64,000 nucleotides of DNA from contig NZ_BCVA01000017.1 in assembly GCF_001591505.1 (NCBI RefSeq), forward strand, positions 34,562 through 98,561. The letters run 5' to 3'. The stretch is from Neobacillus niacini NBRC 15566. GTDB lineage: Bacteria > Bacillota > Bacilli > Bacillales > Cytobacillaceae. Shown piece after piece: positions 60,837 through 64,000 of this stretch. The translations under genes were made by a program, and so were the position numbers. Positions within the stretch are counted from its first letter, which is position 1; each line of letters begins with the position of its first letter. The notes beneath the pieces are model-generated. The model was not told the origin of the DNA and searched no databases. It was given only the letters and a program-made list of their open reading frames with translations.

Positions 60837-61553
60837 GTGAGTACGACCAGCCTTATTATGATTTATTTGACCGCTGCGCTGGCTATTAGCAGGCTGCCTA
60901 TGTTAAGAGTTTATTTTTCCTTATGTAATACACTTATGGAGAAGATTTTTCATGTTCTAGCGGTTGTGGTTACGAAAGAGGGAAAATCAAATAAGATTAA
61001 ATTGTTCAAAACCGGCACAGGCGAGACAACAAACATGATCGATTCGAAAATCCAAAAAGCAATGATTGTTTATGTTGGATATACGGGTACATTGTTACTA
61101 GCAATAGGATTATTTTATTTACTATCTATAAATCAGTTTCATTTCGTTCTTTATTTCTTTATCGGCCTAATGGTAGTCTCTATTTTACTCTGGATTCGTA
61201 ACTTCTTTGGGGTTATGTGGGCGTTATCATTTGCCGCGCTATTAGTCTTACCGCTGTATTTAAAAAATGAACTGGCGATTATGCATATTAGTATCTTTAT
61301 ATCCTCACTTATTCTTATTCAAGCGATCATCAATGCCTTCCAAGTAATTAGCCAAAGTTTTCAGACTGGTAGAAAACCAGGAACTTTAGAAAGAATAGCT
61401 AGGGTGCCGGCAATTATTTGTGGAGTCGCCTTACTTGGCCAATCGCTCTATGCGGCGTATTTTATTTTTAGTAAAGTTCTAAATCTCAAGGCAGCTATGA
61501 TAAGATTTGAGTTGTTAGAGATTGTCCAGAATATGGAGAAGTTTATTACCTGA
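60837..61553 (+). CDS. Degenerate M50B-like membrane protein
   Basis: About 238 residues with five to six membrane helices. NTLMEKIFHVLAVVVTKEGKSNKIKLF and IVYVGYTGTLLLAIGLFYLL align in order with M50B-like site-2-protease relatives, but the HExxH zinc motif is lost (MEKIFH stands there), so it is probably not a protease. GTG 60837 is used because AAAGGAGA lies seven bases before; the frame is open from 60792. Located between pspA and the two-component genes, it may anchor or sense for the stress module. Confidence 0.6.
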   Translation: MSTTSLIMIYLTAALAISRLPMLRVYFSLCNTLMEKIFHVLAVVVTKEGKSNKIKLFKTGTGETTNMIDSKIQKAMIVYVGYTGTLLLAIGLFYLLSINQFHFVLYFFIGLMVVSILLWIRNFFGVMWALSFAALLVLPLYLKNELAIMHISIFISSLILIQAIINAFQVISQSFQTGRKPGTLERIARVPAIICGVALLGQSLYAAYFIFSKVLNLKAAMIRFELLEIVQNMEKFIT

Positions 61554-61573
61554 TTTAAAGGAGTTCTCAGAGC

Positions 61574-62245
61574 ATGAATATTTTACTAGCAGAAGATGAT
61601 TCGCAGCTAGGTGAATTAATTGTATATATGCTAACGAAAAGTGGATACAAGGTAGAGTGGGTGATGGAAGGGGAAGATGCGTTTTATTACGCTTCCAATG
61701 CACACTATGATGTCTTAATCTTGGATTGGATGATGCCAAACGGCGATGGAGTGGATGTCTGCCGCCGTTTACGGAAACAAGGATACCCGGGAGCCATCCT
61801 TATGCTGACTGCAAAGGATACAGTGGAAGACCGGATTGAGGGATTGGATTCCGGGGCAGATGATTACCTCGTGAAGCCTTTTGAAATTGGTGAACTGCTG
61901 GCAAGGCTGCGTGCTCTTTCACGGCGTAATTATGCACCTATTTTAGAAGAGGAAATCAAGTTACAAGACTTAGTTCTGAATCGAAACGGTCATTTTGTAC
62001 GATTCGGAAACGAAGAAATTCAATTAAGTCCCCGGGAGTATCAGCTATTAGATTTATTGGTCCAAAATAAGGGACAAGTCATCCCGCGGGAAGTCATGCT
62101 GGAGCGAATTTGGGGGCTCGATTCTGATGTTGCACTTAAAACGATTGATGCCACTGTAAAACTTATCCGGAAAAAGTTAGATAAGGCGGGAAAGCCAGAG
62201 TTGATCCAAAGTGTAAGAGGGGTAGGGTATAAGCTTGAAAACTAA
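61574..62245 (+). CDS. OmpR-family response regulator
   Basis: 223 residues. The receiver domain has acidic pocket EDDSQL, the phospho-acceptor aspartate in DVLILDWMMPNGDG, and Lys in YLVKPFE. The C-terminal winged helix has IQLSPREYQLLDLLVQNKGQVIPREVMLERIWG and the wing VKLIRKKLDK...VRGVGYKL. It probably controls the PspA module. AAAGGAG precedes the start. It overlaps the kinase gene by 11 bases. Confidence 0.93.
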   Translation: MNILLAEDDSQLGELIVYMLTKSGYKVEWVMEGEDAFYYASNAHYDVLILDWMMPNGDGVDVCRRLRKQGYPGAILMLTAKDTVEDRIEGLDSGADDYLVKPFEIGELLARLRALSRRNYAPILEEEIKLQDLVLNRNGHFVRFGNEEIQLSPREYQLLDLLVQNKGQVIPREVMLERIWGLDSDVALKTIDATVKLIRKKLDKAGKPELIQSVRGVGYKLEN

Positions 62246-63635
62246 TTTACTCTCTATCTACCGCTCATTAACCAATTTTGGTGAAAAGGATGTCTTTAAA
62301 AGTACTCAAGGCAGGCTGACTCGTATATATAGCGGGTTACTGATTTTATTTCTTGTTCTTTTTATTATGATTGTTTATTCCGTGCTTTATTTTAGTATTC
62401 TTAGGAATCAGGAGACTGAACTGGAAACATTAGTGAGACAAGAAGCAGGTTTTTTAGAGGATTATTTAACAACCAATGAAAAAAGTGATTTCCGCGGGAT
62501 TCAAAATCAAGAGATAGTGTTTGCTGGAGTCAATCAGCTCTTTTATTATGTTGTGAATTCAAATGGAGAATTGATTATGGGAAACGAAGCAGATCCGCGT
62601 ATACGAACTGCTGTGTTAGGAATTTTGAATCAAAGAGGCCAGAATGATGGAGAGATACTAAAGGATACACTTCATTTAGAAGGCAGCAAGAAAGGCAGAG
62701 GAAAACCGGGAGAATTTTTTCAGCGTGAGCGAGAGAGAGATGTCCGCCTTATCATTGCCAGTCAGTCTATATACGATAAAGGTCGGTTGGTGGGTAAATT
62801 ATTTATAGGAAAGGATATTTCCTTTGCCTATCAGCTTTTCCATTGGTTATTGATCATCCTTTTAATCCTTGGATTGGTGTTTGTAGGGGTGGCGATATTC
62901 ATTAGTAATGCCATGTCAAAAAAAGCAATGATACCGATTAGCAGAGCTTTTACAAGACAGCGGGAGTTTGTTGCAGATGCGTCGCACGAGCTGCGGACAC
63001 CTTTAAGCGTTCTGTTATCGTCACTTGACGCGATTGATATGACGATTGATACAAAGAAAGAGGAATTTACAGGCAGGCTGCTTTCAAATATGAGGCAGGA
63101 AGTGAAACGGATGACAAGTTTGGTTAGTGACTTGTTAACGCTGGCACGTTCAGATTCAACTATTATCGAGCGAACAACAGAGACGTTTGACTTTCTTCCT
63201 CATGCCAAGAAAGCGATTGAATCTGTCCAGTCACTAGCAGACTCAAAACAAATTAAATTGCACTTAGAAGCACCAGATTCACTGGTGACAACTGGCGACC
63301 CGCAAAGATTATCTCAACTATTGTATATCTTATTGGACAATGCCATTAAATACACGCCAAACATGGGCGAAGTTTGGCTCTTGCTTTCAAGGGAAGGGCA
63401 GCAAATGAGTATTCGTGTAAAGGATACTGGAATCGGAATTAGGAAAGAGGATTCCCATCGCATCTTTGAACGGTTCTATCGAGCAGACAAATCCCGCTCA
63501 CGGCAAATGGGAGGTCATGGACTAGGCCTCTCCATCGCCAAATGGATCGTAGAAACACATAAAGGAACAATCCACATATCAAGCGAAATAGGGAAAGGGA
63601 CCGAATTTACAATTCGACTCCCCCTCACACAATAG
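62235..63635 (+). CDS. Membrane sensor histidine kinase of the PspA-linked system
   Basis: 466 residues. TM1 near 35-55 and TM2 near 205-230 flank an extracytoplasmic sensor of about 150 residues with a basic stretch (GSKKGRGKPGEFFQRERERD). There is no clear HAMP between TM2 and HisKA (FVADASHELRTPLSVLLSSLDAI). HATPase blocks are LSQLLYILLDNAIKYT, DTGIGIRKED, FERFYRADKSRS and GGHGLGLSIAK. TTG 62235 is the start, overlapping the regulator gene, so the two are translationally coupled. Confidence 0.92.
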   Translation: MKTNLLSIYRSLTNFGEKDVFKSTQGRLTRIYSGLLILFLVLFIMIVYSVLYFSILRNQETELETLVRQEAGFLEDYLTTNEKSDFRGIQNQEIVFAGVNQLFYYVVNSNGELIMGNEADPRIRTAVLGILNQRGQNDGEILKDTLHLEGSKKGRGKPGEFFQRERERDVRLIIASQSIYDKGRLVGKLFIGKDISFAYQLFHWLLIILLILGLVFVGVAIFISNAMSKKAMIPISRAFTRQREFVADASHELRTPLSVLLSSLDAIDMTIDTKKEEFTGRLLSNMRQEVKRMTSLVSDLLTLARSDSTIIERTTETFDFLPHAKKAIESVQSLADSKQIKLHLEAPDSLVTTGDPQRLSQLLYILLDNAIKYTPNMGEVWLLLSREGQQMSIRVKDTGIGIRKEDSHRIFERFYRADKSRSRQMGGHGLGLSIAKWIVETHKGTIHISSEIGKGTEFTIRLPLTQ

Positions 63636-63662
63636 CGTACAACCGATAATAGTGTCCATAAT

Positions 63663-63708
63663 GGTGCCTGTCACCGCTCGTGGACACTGTCCACCTGAAG
63701 CGGACAGT
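63663..63708. repeat. Composite palindromic repeat, copy 5
   Basis: GGTGCCTGTCACC (module 1, forward) is followed by CGTGGACACTGTCCACC and GCGGACAGT (module 2, inverted). Here module 1 is flipped relative to module 2 compared with the 44285 copy. Confidence 0.82.
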
Positions 63709-63820
63709 ATGGAATAAAAAAGCCTGATCTTTTAAGAAGCAAAAAGTCTATTTTTATAATACATGCCGAAATGCCACTTGTATTGGCTGTCTTGTTCTTA
63801 AGCAAGTAACCAGCAAAAGT

Positions 63821-64000
63821 AGAATAAGCGGACTTTTTCCGGTTAAATGCAAAAGGGAGCTCGTTTTGGGGAGAATAAGGGGAGGTTTTCCGCTTATGCA
63901 AGGAAAATACCCTATTTTTGAATTTTTCGGGTCATTAGGCGGAATTTCTCCGTCTATTTGAGCTTGTTTTGATAATGATTTTTAAATAAGCGGAATTTCT
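63821..64000. repeat. Degenerate AAGCGGAnTTTTCCGnTTAT spacer repeats
   Basis: AATAAGCGGACTTTTTCCGG, TTTTCCGCTTATGC, TTAGGCGGAATTTCTCCGTC and AATAAGCGGAATTTCT are imperfect copies of one short palindromic unit on both strands. The rest of the 63636-64000 gap holds only this and the composite repeat. The array runs off the window end. Confidence 0.55.

Noticed and set aside
63671..63901. A 76-codon minus-strand open frame at the window end
   Set aside because: It overlaps two repeat elements, has no ribosome site and no recognisable protein features.
1..64000. tRNA, rRNA, transposase or prophage genes
   Set aside because: None could be recognised on either strand; no attachment-site duplication or integrase was seen.

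Overview
The window reads as chromosomal DNA of a low-G+C, spore-forming Bacillaceae bacterium. The evidence is AGGAGG-type ribosome sites with frequent TTG/GTG starts, Bacillus-type cre, Fur, OhrR and GlcT sites, and orthologue-like sets such as YclNOPQ, YkuK, LtaS, YugO and MetPS. A Bacillus, Neobacillus or Peribacillus-like genus is my inference. I saw no rRNA, tRNA, CRISPR array, phage or transposase gene, so this is a metabolic and transport region with many short intergenic structures.

0-11.6 kb: an IclR regulator heads acetaldehyde dehydrogenase, 4-hydroxy-2-oxovalerate aldolase and a GntP permease, i.e. the last steps of a meta-cleavage pathway. Then come a PAS histidine kinase and two tandem-domain MpsC-like (DUF2294/PF10057) proteins. 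A DHA2 efflux pump and an OhrR/glutathione-peroxidase thiol-stress unit with a clear operator follow, then a POT peptide transporter.

11.6-25 kb: a PTS unit (EIIA, GlcNAc-type EIICB, GlcT-like antiterminator) carries a cre site, promoter, RAT and overlapping terminator. After it: a DUF4395 protein, an MFS pump, a K+ channel, aroK and aroD, an ArsB-like transporter with a candidate leader peptide, an LSm-like/DUF2642-like protein, an aldo/keto reductase and a DUF418 membrane protein.

25-39 kb: an LtaS-type sulfatase, an MFS exporter, a 52-bp palindromic repeat array between convergent genes, an ABC exporter divergent from a paired SMR exporter, and a peroxiredoxin whose catalytic cysteine codon is TGA with a SECIS-like hairpin behind it (candidate selenoprotein). 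A Fur-controlled petrobactin-type uptake operon ends with a heme-monooxygenase-like gene. A lipoprotein, a two-PAS sporulation-type kinase and a 54-residue zinc-ribbon gene follow.

39-64 kb: a secreted M14 peptidase, a frameshifted GNAT gene, a second GNAT, MetPS amino-acid uptake, a diheme peroxidase lipoprotein, a ugd-PAP2-glycosyltransferase operon, YkuK, an AmhX-like amidohydrolase, NhaC, and a regulator divergent from a dipeptide-epimerase/GNAT pair. A DinB-like protein and an MFS protein come next. The window ends with an envelope-stress module: a His/Gly-rich membrane protein, PspA, a degenerate M50B-like protein and an OmpR-type two-component system. A composite palindromic repeat occurs five times between 37 and 64 kb, always between genes.
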